Assembly (NCBI GenBank): GCA_016719135.1
Contig: JADKAV010000002.1
Coordinates: 62,001 to 126,000 of the forward strand
Direction of reading: 5' to 3'
From: Micrococcales bacterium
GTDB taxonomy: Bacteria; Actinomycetota; Actinomycetes; S36-B12; UBA10799
DNA: 64,000 bases
Part shown: positions 55,527 through 64,000 of the stretch, in pieces
Layout of the letters: every line of letters begins with the position of its first letter
Numbering within the stretch: position 1 is the stretch's first letter
The notes under the pieces: generated by a model
Told to the model about the DNA's origin: nothing
Database searches by the model: none
What the model saw: only the letters and a program-made list of their open reading frames with translations
Position numbers and translations under genes: made by a program

Positions 55527-55919
55527 TCAGACGTCGCGCCCCAGGTCTGCGGGGCCGAAGGCACTGGGCAGCAGGTCGTCGAGGGTCTTGATGCCGTCAG
55601 GGTGATCCACGAGCAGATCCGGCCCACCGAATTCGTACAACAGCTGTCGGCACCTCCCGCACGGCATCAACAGATTGCCGGCGCCGTCGACGCACGAGAA
55701 AGCCACCAGACGCCCGCCACCGGACATGCGCAGCGCGCCCACCAGCGTGCATTCGGCGCACAGCGTCAGACCGTACGACGCGTTCTCGACGTTGCACCCG
55801 GAGATGATCCGGCCGTCGTCCACCAGCGCAGCCGCACCGACCGGGAATGAGGAATACGGGACGTAACTGCCCGAAAGCGCCGCAGTCGCCGCCTCCCGCA
55901 GAGCCTTCCAGTCGGTCAT
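55527..55919 (-). CDS. cdd: Cytidine deaminase
   Basis: A 130-residue tetrameric-type enzyme (cytidine or deoxycytidine to uridine). Active-site residues are Cys54 and Glu56 (CAECT) and Cys87/Cys90 (PCGRCRQ); VPYSSFPVGAA and CNVENASYG bind substrate. The start overlaps the permease stop by four bases, tying salvage to uptake. Confidence 0.95.
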   Translation of the reverse strand: MTDWKALREAATAALSGSYVPYSSFPVGAAALVDDGRIISGCNVENASYGLTLCAECTLVGALRMSGGGRLVAFSCVDGAGNLLMPCGRCRQLLYEFGGPDLLVDHPDGIKTLDDLLPSAFGPADLGRDV

Positions 55920-57196
55920 GACTTCTTGTACGGGATGCCGTCGGCCGCCGGTGCCCGCACCTTGCCCACGAGTCCGGCCACAGCCAGCAGTGTCGCCAGG
56001 TAGGGGGTCATCAGCATGAACTCGCTCGGGATCGGCGTGCCGATGATGCTCAGGACGCTCTGCAAGTTGTCAGCGAAGCCGAAGAACAGCGCTGCGGCCA
56101 GCGCGCCCAGCGGCTTCCATCGCCCGAAGATGAGTGCGGCCAGTGCGATGAAGCCCTTACCCGCGGTCATCTCTTTGCCGAACGCGCCGACCGAAGCCAC
56201 GGTGAAGAACGCACCGCCGAGCCCGGCCACCATGCCGCCGAGCAGCACGTTGCGGAACCGCACGGAGTTGACCTTGATGCCCACGGTGTCCGCAGCGGTC
56301 GGGTGCTCGCCGACAGCACGGACCCGCAGACCCCACTTGGTGCGGAACAGAGCCACGTTGATGACGATCACGACGATGTACATCAGATACACGACGATGT
56401 TCTGGTTGAACAGGATCGGCCCGAGGATCGGGATGTCGCTGAGTACGGGGATCGCCACCGGCGTGAACGTCGGTGGGGAGTTCCAGGTCTCCTGGTTCGG
56501 TGCCAGCAGGCGTCCGTAGAAGAAGGACGTCAGGCCGACCGCCAGCACGTTCAGCACGACCCCGAGAATCACCTGGTCCACAAAGTACTTGATCGCGAAG
56601 ATGGCCAGGAGCAAGCCGATGAACAGTCCGCCCAGGGGTGCGGCGATGAGCCCCAGATAGGCGTTCTGGGTCAGACTCGCCACCACCGCGGCCACGAAAG
56701 CGCCGGTCAGCAACTGCCCCTCGATGGCGATGTTGATGACACCGGCCCGTTCACACAGGACACCGGACATGGAGCCGAAGACCAGTGGCACCGCCAATAG
56801 CAGCGAGCCCTGCAACAACCCCACCAGGTTGATGGTGGCCCCGGCCACGGCCCAGGCCAGGAACCCCAGCACGAAGAACACACCGAACGCCGACGTGAAG
56901 GGCCACTGTGCCTTCTCCTTGCGCGAGGCCCACATGGCCCCGAGCGCGGACAACAGCGCCAGCACGCTGAAGACGATCGCGCTGATCTTCGCGGGCAGCG
57001 TCACGTCAGGAAGGGCAAGTGCCTCGTCGCCCAGCGTGAGTTGGAACGTGACATCTTCGCCGGTGGGCGTGAAGAACCCGAACACCACGATCGCGAACAC
57101 TCCCAGTCCGATCAGCACCTTCACCAGGCGCGGCACGGGCGGGATGATGTGGACCTCGGGCAGAACCTCGGGGGCGGGGGCTTGAGTGACGCTCAT
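55916..57196 (-). CDS. Nucleoside ABC transporter permease (second subunit)
   Basis: A 426-residue inner-membrane protein with about nine membrane segments and the BPD_transp_2 motif region (RAVGEHPTAADTVGIKVNSV; GALAAALFFGFADNLQSVLS). It belongs with the first permease to a YufP/YufQ- or NupP/NupQ-type nucleoside importer. I chose ATG 57196, which overlaps the preceding stop (ATGA), over an in-frame ATG three codons upstream. Confidence 0.9.
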   Translation of the reverse strand: MSVTQAPAPEVLPEVHIIPPVPRLVKVLIGLGVFAIVVFGFFTPTGEDVTFQLTLGDEALALPDVTLPAKISAIVFSVLALLSALGAMWASRKEKAQWPFTSAFGVFFVLGFLAWAVAGATINLVGLLQGSLLLAVPLVFGSMSGVLCERAGVINIAIEGQLLTGAFVAAVVASLTQNAYLGLIAAPLGGLFIGLLLAIFAIKYFVDQVILGVVLNVLAVGLTSFFYGRLLAPNQETWNSPPTFTPVAIPVLSDIPILGPILFNQNIVVYLMYIVVIVINVALFRTKWGLRVRAVGEHPTAADTVGIKVNSVRFRNVLLGGMVAGLGGAFFTVASVGAFGKEMTAGKGFIALAALIFGRWKPLGALAAALFFGFADNLQSVLSIIGTPIPSEFMLMTPYLATLLAVAGLVGKVRAPAADGIPYKKS

Positions 57197-58416
57197 GCGT
57201 TCCATCCCTTCGCCGTCTGCATGAAGCCGGCGCCGCCGGTCTCAGGCAGTCGGAACACCGATCTGACCAGCGGTGGTGCTGCGATGAACAAGACGATCAA
57301 GGCCTGGATCACCAGCACGATGTCGATGGGGGTGCCGGTAGCGGTCTGCATGTTCAGACCGCCGGCGCGCAACCCGCCGAACAGCAAACCGGCGGCGACC
57401 ACGCCCCACGGATTGGCACGGCCCAACAGTGCAACGGTGATCGCGTCGAACCCGATTCCGGCCGAGATCCCACCGGTCAGGGACTTCTCCGTGCCCAGGA
57501 CCTGCGCGCTACCGGCCAGACCGGCCAGTCCACCGGCGATCAGCATGACCAGGATGTACATGCGCCCAACGTTCATCCCTGCGGTGCGGGCCGCGCTCGG
57601 GTTGGCGCCGACGGCACGGAACTGGAATCCCAGCGTCGAACGATCCAACAACCAGGCCACACCGGCGGCGCACAGGACCGCCACGATGATCCCGGCGTGA
57701 ACTCGCCACTGGTCGACGATGGTCGGATACTCCGCGCCGGAGTTCACCGGCGGACTGATCGGGTCGAGCCGCCCCTCGCGCAGGAACGCGGGTTTGGTCA
57801 GCAGCCACGCGACCAGGTAGATCGCGATCCAGTTCAGCATGATCGTCGTGATGACTTCGTGAGCCCCGGTCTTGGCTTTCAGGAAACCTGCGATGCCGCC
57901 CCAGATGGCCCCTCCGACGAAAGCTCCCAGCACGGCGAACGGAAGGTGGATGAACCAGGGCAGGTCGAACGCGAAACCGATGTAGGCCGCGAAGATCGAT
58001 CCGAGGATGATCTGCCCCTCGGCACCGATGTTGAACAGTCCCGCCCGGAAGGCCAGCGCGACGGCCAGACCACCGAGGATCAGCGGGGTAGCCATCGTGA
58101 TGGTCTCGCTGAGCGGTCTCAGCGCCCCCACCAGGCCTTCGCTGGACAGTTTCGCCGGGTCGAACAGCATCCCCGTCAGCAAGGCCTTGTAGGCCTCGAC
58201 AACGGCGGTCCATGCCGCGCTGAAGGTGTCGAGCGGACGGGCGAACAGATAACCGCTGGCCTCCTGCACCGCCGGGTCGGAGAACGCGATGAAGAACGCG
58301 CCGATGACCAACGCCATCACGATCGACAAGAAGGTGATGCCGGCCGTCCCACTCAGCGCAGTGCGCAGGCGACTCGGGGAAGACTTCTCCGCGGGCTTGG
58401 TTTTCGTGTCACTCAT
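57193..58416 (-). CDS. Nucleoside ABC transporter permease (first subunit)
   Basis: A 407-residue permease with an N-terminal cytosolic stretch, about nine membrane segments, and the conserved FRAGLFNIGAEGQIILGSIF and FRAVGANPSAARTAGMNVG motifs of this family. It partners the next gene. It starts 8 bases inside the 3' end of the ATPase gene. Confidence 0.91.
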   Translation of the reverse strand: MSDTKTKPAEKSSPSRLRTALSGTAGITFLSIVMALVIGAFFIAFSDPAVQEASGYLFARPLDTFSAAWTAVVEAYKALLTGMLFDPAKLSSEGLVGALRPLSETITMATPLILGGLAVALAFRAGLFNIGAEGQIILGSIFAAYIGFAFDLPWFIHLPFAVLGAFVGGAIWGGIAGFLKAKTGAHEVITTIMLNWIAIYLVAWLLTKPAFLREGRLDPISPPVNSGAEYPTIVDQWRVHAGIIVAVLCAAGVAWLLDRSTLGFQFRAVGANPSAARTAGMNVGRMYILVMLIAGGLAGLAGSAQVLGTEKSLTGGISAGIGFDAITVALLGRANPWGVVAAGLLFGGLRAGGLNMQTATGTPIDIVLVIQALIVLFIAAPPLVRSVFRLPETGGAGFMQTAKGWNA

Positions 58417-59913
58417 GTGTCACTCCTGCCATGAGAAGGCCCATATCGTCACGGGAGGTGTCAGGGCCGACCATCCCGATGATCGCTCCCCGATACATCA
58501 CCGCGATCCGGTCGCTGAGCGCGTAGATCTCATCCAGCTCGCTACTGATGATCAGCACCGCCGCCCCCTGCTCACGTTCGGCGACGATGCGCTTGTGCAT
58601 GAATTCGATGGACCCGACGTCGACCCCGCGGGTCGGCTGGGAGGCTACCAGCACCCGCAACTCACGCGACATCTCACGCGCCATGACGACTTTCTGCTTG
58701 TTTCCTCCGGACAGTGAGGAGACCGGAGCATTCGCGGCCTGGGTCCGGACGTCGAACTCCTCGATCAGCTCCGCGGCCTTTTGATCGATCACGTTGCTTT
58801 GCGCAACACCATGCCTGAGGAATAGGGCGGGTTGACGACTTGATCCAGGACCAGGTTCTCGGTGACGGTGAAGGAGCCGATCAGCCCGTCGTGTTCCCGG
58901 TCCTCCGGGACATAACCGAGCCCGGTGTCGAGGATCTTACGCGGCGTCAAGCCGGTGAGCTCGCGTCCATCCAGGGCAATAGAGCCGGTCACCTCGCCTT
59001 CGAACAGTCCGGTGAGAACCTCGGCGAGTTCGGTCTGGCCGTTGCCCTGCACTCCCGCGATCCCGAGAATCTCCCCGGCCCTGACATCGAAATTCAGGTC
59101 ACGCAGAATGGGTCGGCCTTCGAGATCCGCAGCCGAGAGCTCCTTGACTGTGAGCACCGGTTCGCCGGGATCGGCAGGGGGTTTCTCCACCGTCAGACTG
59201 ACTTCGCGGCCCACCATCATTCCGGCCAGTTCGGACTGGGTGGCGTCAGGAGTCGCCTCCCCGACCACCCGTCCGCGCCGGATCACCACGATGCGGTCAG
59301 CGGCGGCACGCACTTCACGCAGTTTGTGGGTGATGAACACGATGCTGGTGCCCTTCGCCCGCAAATCCCGCATGATGGCGAGCAGTTCATCGGTTTCCTG
59401 CGGAGTGAGCACCGCGGTCGGCTCGTCCAGAATGAGCACCCCCGCATCGCGCACGAGGGCCTTGATGATCTCGACTCGCTGCTGGACCCCGACGGGCAGG
59501 TCCTCCACGAGCGCGTCCGGATCCACGTGCAGGTTGTACGCCTCGGAGACTCGCCGGACCTCCGTCCGGGCGGTCTCGAGGTCCAAGAAAATGCCTTTGG
59601 TGTGTTCGTTGCCGAGCATCACGTTCTCGGCGACGGTGAAGGGCGGGATGAGCATGAAGTGCTGGTGGACCATGCCGATGCCGGCGGCTATCGCCTCGCC
59701 TGGTCCGTCGAACTGTGCGCGCTCGTCGTTGACATAGATCTCCCCCGATGTTGGTTGCAGCAGTCCGTAGACCACATTCATCAGGGTGCTCTTGCCGGCC
59801 CCGTTCTCACCGAGCAGCGCGATGATCTCACCGGGATCGACCGTCAAGGAGATGTCCTCGTTGGCGGCGAAATTGCCGAACTTCTTCGTGATATTCCGCA
59901 GTTCCAGTTTCAC
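58409..59913 (-). CDS. Nucleoside ABC transporter ATP-binding protein (one frameshift)
   Basis: A two-domain ATPase of about 501 residues. NBD1 has Walker A at 35-42 (GENGAGKS), the relaxed signature VGVQQRVEI and Walker B LILDEPTAVL. NBD2 has the degenerate P-loop GVQGNGQTE, the signature LSGGNKQK and SQPTRGVD, the usual asymmetric pattern of sugar/nucleoside importers. After PPYSSGMVLRK the frame breaks at about 58797 and NVIDQKAAELIEEFDVRTQ continues one frame over (one base lost). The start is a GTG behind GGAGG. With permeases and BMP lipoprotein it forms one importer. Confidence 0.9.
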
Positions 59914-59940
59914 CGGTAATCCTCCGCTCGGAAGAGTGAT

Positions 59941-59973
59941 GTGGGGGGCCCAGAACGCGTCCGGGCCCCCCAC
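59941..59973 (-). promoter_or_regulatory. Hairpin between the BMP lipoprotein and ATPase genes
   Basis: A perfect 11-bp stem, GTGGGGGGCCC with its complement and an 11-base loop, right after the lipoprotein stop. No T-run follows. Such structures often protect the 3' end of an abundant binding-protein mRNA and reduce read-through into the ATPase/permease genes. Function inferred. Confidence 0.6.
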
Positions 59974-59979
59974 ACGTTG

Positions 59980-61065
59980 TCAGCTGCTGGGCTGCGGCTG
60001 GTTCGGCGAGGTGACCTCGATCGACCCGTCGATGATGCCCTGCTTGATTTCATCGAGTTGGGCCTTGAGCTCCGCCGGAACCTGGTCCTCGAAGTCGTGG
60101 AACGGTGCCAGACCGGTTCCGTCGTTCTCGAGGGTTCCGATGTACTCCTCGCTGGTGAACTCATCGTTGACTGCTGTGCCGATGGTGTCCTTCACCGCGA
60201 CGTCGATCTTCTTCAGCACGGAGGTGAGGAACACGTCCTTGTACTGCGGTGCCGACTCGTAGCCATCGCTGTCCACCCAGATGACCGCGGCCTTACCGGT
60301 CGTCTGTGCTTCCTTGGCTGCACCCAGGCCAACTGGTCCGGCCACCGGGAAAATGATGTCCGCACCTTGCTGGATGAAGTTCTTGGCCAGTTGCTGGCCT
60401 TTCGCCTGGTCTTCGAAACCACCGGCGAACGATCCGGCGGCAGGCTTGTTCTGGTCCCAACCGAGGACCTCGACGTTGGTGCCGTTCTCCTGGTTGTAGT
60501 ACTGCACACCCTCCCAGTAACCGTCCATGAATGACGTCACCGACGGGATCGCGAGACCGCCGAATGTGGCTACCTTGCCGCTCTCACTCATGCCAGCTGC
60601 CAGGTAACCGGCCAGGAAGGAGGACTGTGCGCTGTTGAACAGCAGCCCCTTCATGTTGTCGAGGTCGGGGTCACTTGCCGCGTCGACGATCGCGAATCGC
60701 TCCTCGGGGTTGGCCTTTGCACCCGCCTTCGTCGCATCCTCCATCAAGAAACCGACGGTGATGATGATGCCGCAGTCGTCGTTGACCAAGGAGTTGATGT
60801 TGGGTGCGTAGTCGGTCTGGCTCTTCGACTCCAGGAACTTCTCCTGGATGCCGAACTCGGCCGCGGCGTCCTGCACGCCCTTGTAGGCGTTGGCGTTGAA
60901 TGAGCGGTCGTCGATGCCACCGGCGTCCGAGACCATGCAGGCCAGGAAGTCACTGCTGCCGGTTGCCGCCGGCGACCCGTCCGCACTGTCGTCAGGTGCG
61001 CTGCTACAACCCGCTAGGGCAATCGCTGCAACCGTTCCGACGGCTGCGAGGCGAAGCTTCTTCAT
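59980..61065 (-). CDS. BMP-family nucleoside-binding lipoprotein
   Basis: A 361-residue substrate-binding lipoprotein. The signal is MKKLRLAAVGTVAAIALAGC with lipobox Cys20. The PnrA/BmpA fold shows CMVSDAGGIDDRSFNANAYK, ADIIFPVAGPVGLGA, VIWVDSDGYE and FLTSVLKKIDVAV. BMP proteins bind purine or pyrimidine nucleosides. The deaminases in the same operon support nucleoside uptake. The ATG has a GGAGG 5 bases upstream. First gene of the operon. Confidence 0.94.
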   Translation of the reverse strand: MKKLRLAAVGTVAAIALAGCSSAPDDSADGSPAATGSSDFLACMVSDAGGIDDRSFNANAYKGVQDAAAEFGIQEKFLESKSQTDYAPNINSLVNDDCGIIITVGFLMEDATKAGAKANPEERFAIVDAASDPDLDNMKGLLFNSAQSSFLAGYLAAGMSESGKVATFGGLAIPSVTSFMDGYWEGVQYYNQENGTNVEVLGWDQNKPAAGSFAGGFEDQAKGQQLAKNFIQQGADIIFPVAGPVGLGAAKEAQTTGKAAVIWVDSDGYESAPQYKDVFLTSVLKKIDVAVKDTIGTAVNDEFTSEEYIGTLENDGTGLAPFHDFEDQVPAELKAQLDEIKQGIIDGSIEVTSPNQPQPSS

Positions 61066-61435
61066 ACATTCCTCCAAATGTGAACTCGACCCGGACTTTA
61101 CTCCCCGTTTACCTACTGATGGGTCGGCGCTCCGGATCTCTGGCCATTCGTACCCCGTTGCGGCGATTATGTCCCACTGGATGTGTCTGACGCCCATCTT
61201 CGACGTCGGTTCTGGTCGCGAGGTGCCAGGCAGTGCCCGGGCCTGCCGCAAGCTTCGACCGCCCGGGTAGCCAGGTGACGCAGGTGAGCGCCGCAAGACA
61301 ACCACCCGCCTACCGCAGAATCGCTTGAATCTGCCAGCAGGTTTTCGGACATACCGCCCCAACACGCACGCTGGGAAAGCCTGGCCCAGCCCTCCCGACT
61401 AGCATGAATCCGTAACCACGCCCAAGGAGGTAACA
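61066..61435. other. Divergent BMP-sdhC intergenic region
   Basis: A 370-base gap that should contain promoters in both directions. I see the GGAGG of the lipoprotein, the AAGGAGG of sdhC (61424-61430), and a possible TAGCAT -10 at 61400-61405 without a good -35. No repeat element or gene found. Confidence 0.5.
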
Positions 61436-61831
61436 GTGCCAAAGGCTTCTGTCGGCACGCTGTACCGAGGGCATGAGGGAATGTGGACCTGGGTCGCCCA
61501 TCGCATCACCGGCGTTGCGGTCTTCTTCTTCTTGCTCGTGCACGTTCTGGACACCGCTCTGGTCCGGGTCTCCCCGAGTGCCTACGACGCGGTCATCGCG
61601 ACCTACAAGACCCCGATCGTGAACCTCATGGAGGTGGGTCTGGTCGGCGCGGTCCTCTTCCACGCCCTCAACGGGATCCGGATCATCCTGGTCGACTTCT
61701 GGTCGAAGGGGACCCGGTTGCAGCGGCAGATGACCTGGACCATCGTGGCGATCTGGCTGGTTCTCATGGTCCCCGGCGCCTACTTCATGTTGATCCACAC
61801 CGTTGAGAATCTGTTCGGGAGCACCTCATGA
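61436..61831 (+). CDS. sdhC: Succinate dehydrogenase cytochrome b556 subunit
   Basis: A 131-residue protein with a GTG start behind AAGGAGG and three membrane segments. The family signature is RGHEGMWTWVAHRITGVAVF, and a His in LLVHVLD or LFHALNG is the likely haem ligand. It anchors SdhAB in the membrane and passes electrons to menaquinone. Its stop overlaps the sdhD ATG (ATGA). Confidence 0.93.
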   Translation: MPKASVGTLYRGHEGMWTWVAHRITGVAVFFFLLVHVLDTALVRVSPSAYDAVIATYKTPIVNLMEVGLVGAVLFHALNGIRIILVDFWSKGTRLQRQMTWTIVAIWLVLMVPGAYFMLIHTVENLFGSTS

Positions 61832-62229
61832 GCGCACCGGCACTGAACGCTCCGAAAACCGCCCGCAGCGGCGGCCGGACGAACTACGAGATGTGGTCCT
61901 GGGTCTTCATGCGGGTCTCCGGCATCGTGCTGGTATTCCTGGTCCTGGGCCACCTGTTGATCATGAACATCCTCGACGGCGGGGTGCAGCGCATCAACTT
62001 CGCCTTCGTCGCCGGTCGCTGGAGCAGCCCCTTCTGGCAGGTGTGGGATCTGCTGCAGTTGTGGCTGGCCATGATCCACGGCGCCAACGGCCTGCGCACG
62101 ATCATCAACGACTACTCCGAGCGGGACCAGACCCGGTTCTGGCTCAAGGCAGCACTGCTGACCGCCACCGTCTTCACGATTGCACTGGGCACGCTCGTGA
62201 TCTTCACCTTCGACCCCAACATCAGCTGA
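61828..62229 (+). CDS. sdhD: Succinate dehydrogenase membrane anchor subunit
   Basis: A 133-residue protein with three membrane segments. MWSWVFMRVSGIVLVFLVLG carries the Arg-Ser/Arg-Val motif, with His in VLGHLLIMN and AMIHGANGLRTIINDY. Partner of SdhC. It ends 8 bases before sdhA. Confidence 0.92.
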   Translation: MSAPALNAPKTARSGGRTNYEMWSWVFMRVSGIVLVFLVLGHLLIMNILDGGVQRINFAFVAGRWSSPFWQVWDLLQLWLAMIHGANGLRTIINDYSERDQTRFWLKAALLTATVFTIALGTLVIFTFDPNIS

Positions 62230-62237
62230 GGTAGATC

Positions 62238-63985
<1,748 letters not shown>

Positions 63986-63986
<1 letters not shown>

Positions 63987-64000
63987 TGACTACCACCGTT
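63986..64000 (+). CDS. sdhB: Succinate dehydrogenase iron-sulfur subunit, first five codons
   Basis: An ATG overlapping the sdhA stop (TGATG) begins MTTTV and runs off the window. From the sdhCDA order it should be sdhB; the fragment is too short to confirm by motif. Confidence 0.65.

Overview
The window is from a high-GC (about two-thirds G+C by eye) actinobacterium, most likely class Actinomycetes. It carries a mycothiol glycosyltransferase (mshA), SenX3/RegX3, CarD, an LpqE-like lipoprotein, a fused IspDF and an XPB helicase pair, and the gene order in several stretches matches mycobacteria and streptomycetes. I do not assign a genus. No rRNA, tRNA, CRISPR array or insertion sequence was recognised.

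Layout. 1-2.8 kb: the 5' end of glmS, a DUF4262 protein, glmM, rpsI, rplM. 3.1-10.5 kb (minus): truA, rplQ, rpoA, rpsD, rpsK, rpsM, rpmJ, infA, map, adk, secY. 10.6-12.4 kb interrupts the ribosomal block with a secreted amine oxidase whose domain order is circularly permuted, two copies of a palindromic repeat and a terminator. 12.4-26.2 kb (minus): the rest of the spc block, the S10 operon, then tuf, fusA, rpsG, rpsL, with an rpsL promoter and leader hairpin. 26.6-33.2 kb: a membrane protein, a DUF4190-like protein, rlmB, cysS, ispDF, a PIN/TRAM protein and carD. 33.3-39.6 kb: LpqE-like lipoprotein, regX3/senX3, mshA, ybjN-like, gpmA and a small acidic protein. 39.9-41.7 kb: groEL behind two CIRCE operators. 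42.1-48.7 kb: a putative exopolysaccharide locus (UDP-GlcNAc 2-epimerase, a secreted LamG-like protein, a BcsB-like protein, a processive GT2, a GH1 glycosidase). 48.8-54.1 kb: a small unknown protein, XPB helicase and partner, larE, a small membrane protein. 54.5-61.1 kb (minus): a nucleoside uptake and salvage operon (BMP lipoprotein, ABC ATPase, two permeases, cytidine and adenosine deaminases). 61.4-64 kb: sdhC, sdhD, sdhA and the first codons of sdhB.

Two themes cut across the window. First, about eleven single-base frameshifts hit genes that should be intact (rplQ, rplE, rplV, rplB twice, rplD, tuf, the BcsB-like gene twice, GT2, GH1, ABC ATPase). Several are essential and single-copy here, so I read these as sequence errors in a draft or long-read assembly and annotate each gene across the shift. 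Second, a family of about 95-185 bp intergenic palindromic elements built from CGTTGGA words occurs five times, always 3' of genes. Paired arms change together between copies, which suggests a conserved stem-loop.

The most unusual items are the circularly permuted amine oxidase, the CGTTGGA elements, the two CIRCE operators nested in one larger palindrome, and the BcsB/GT2/epimerase exopolysaccharide locus.
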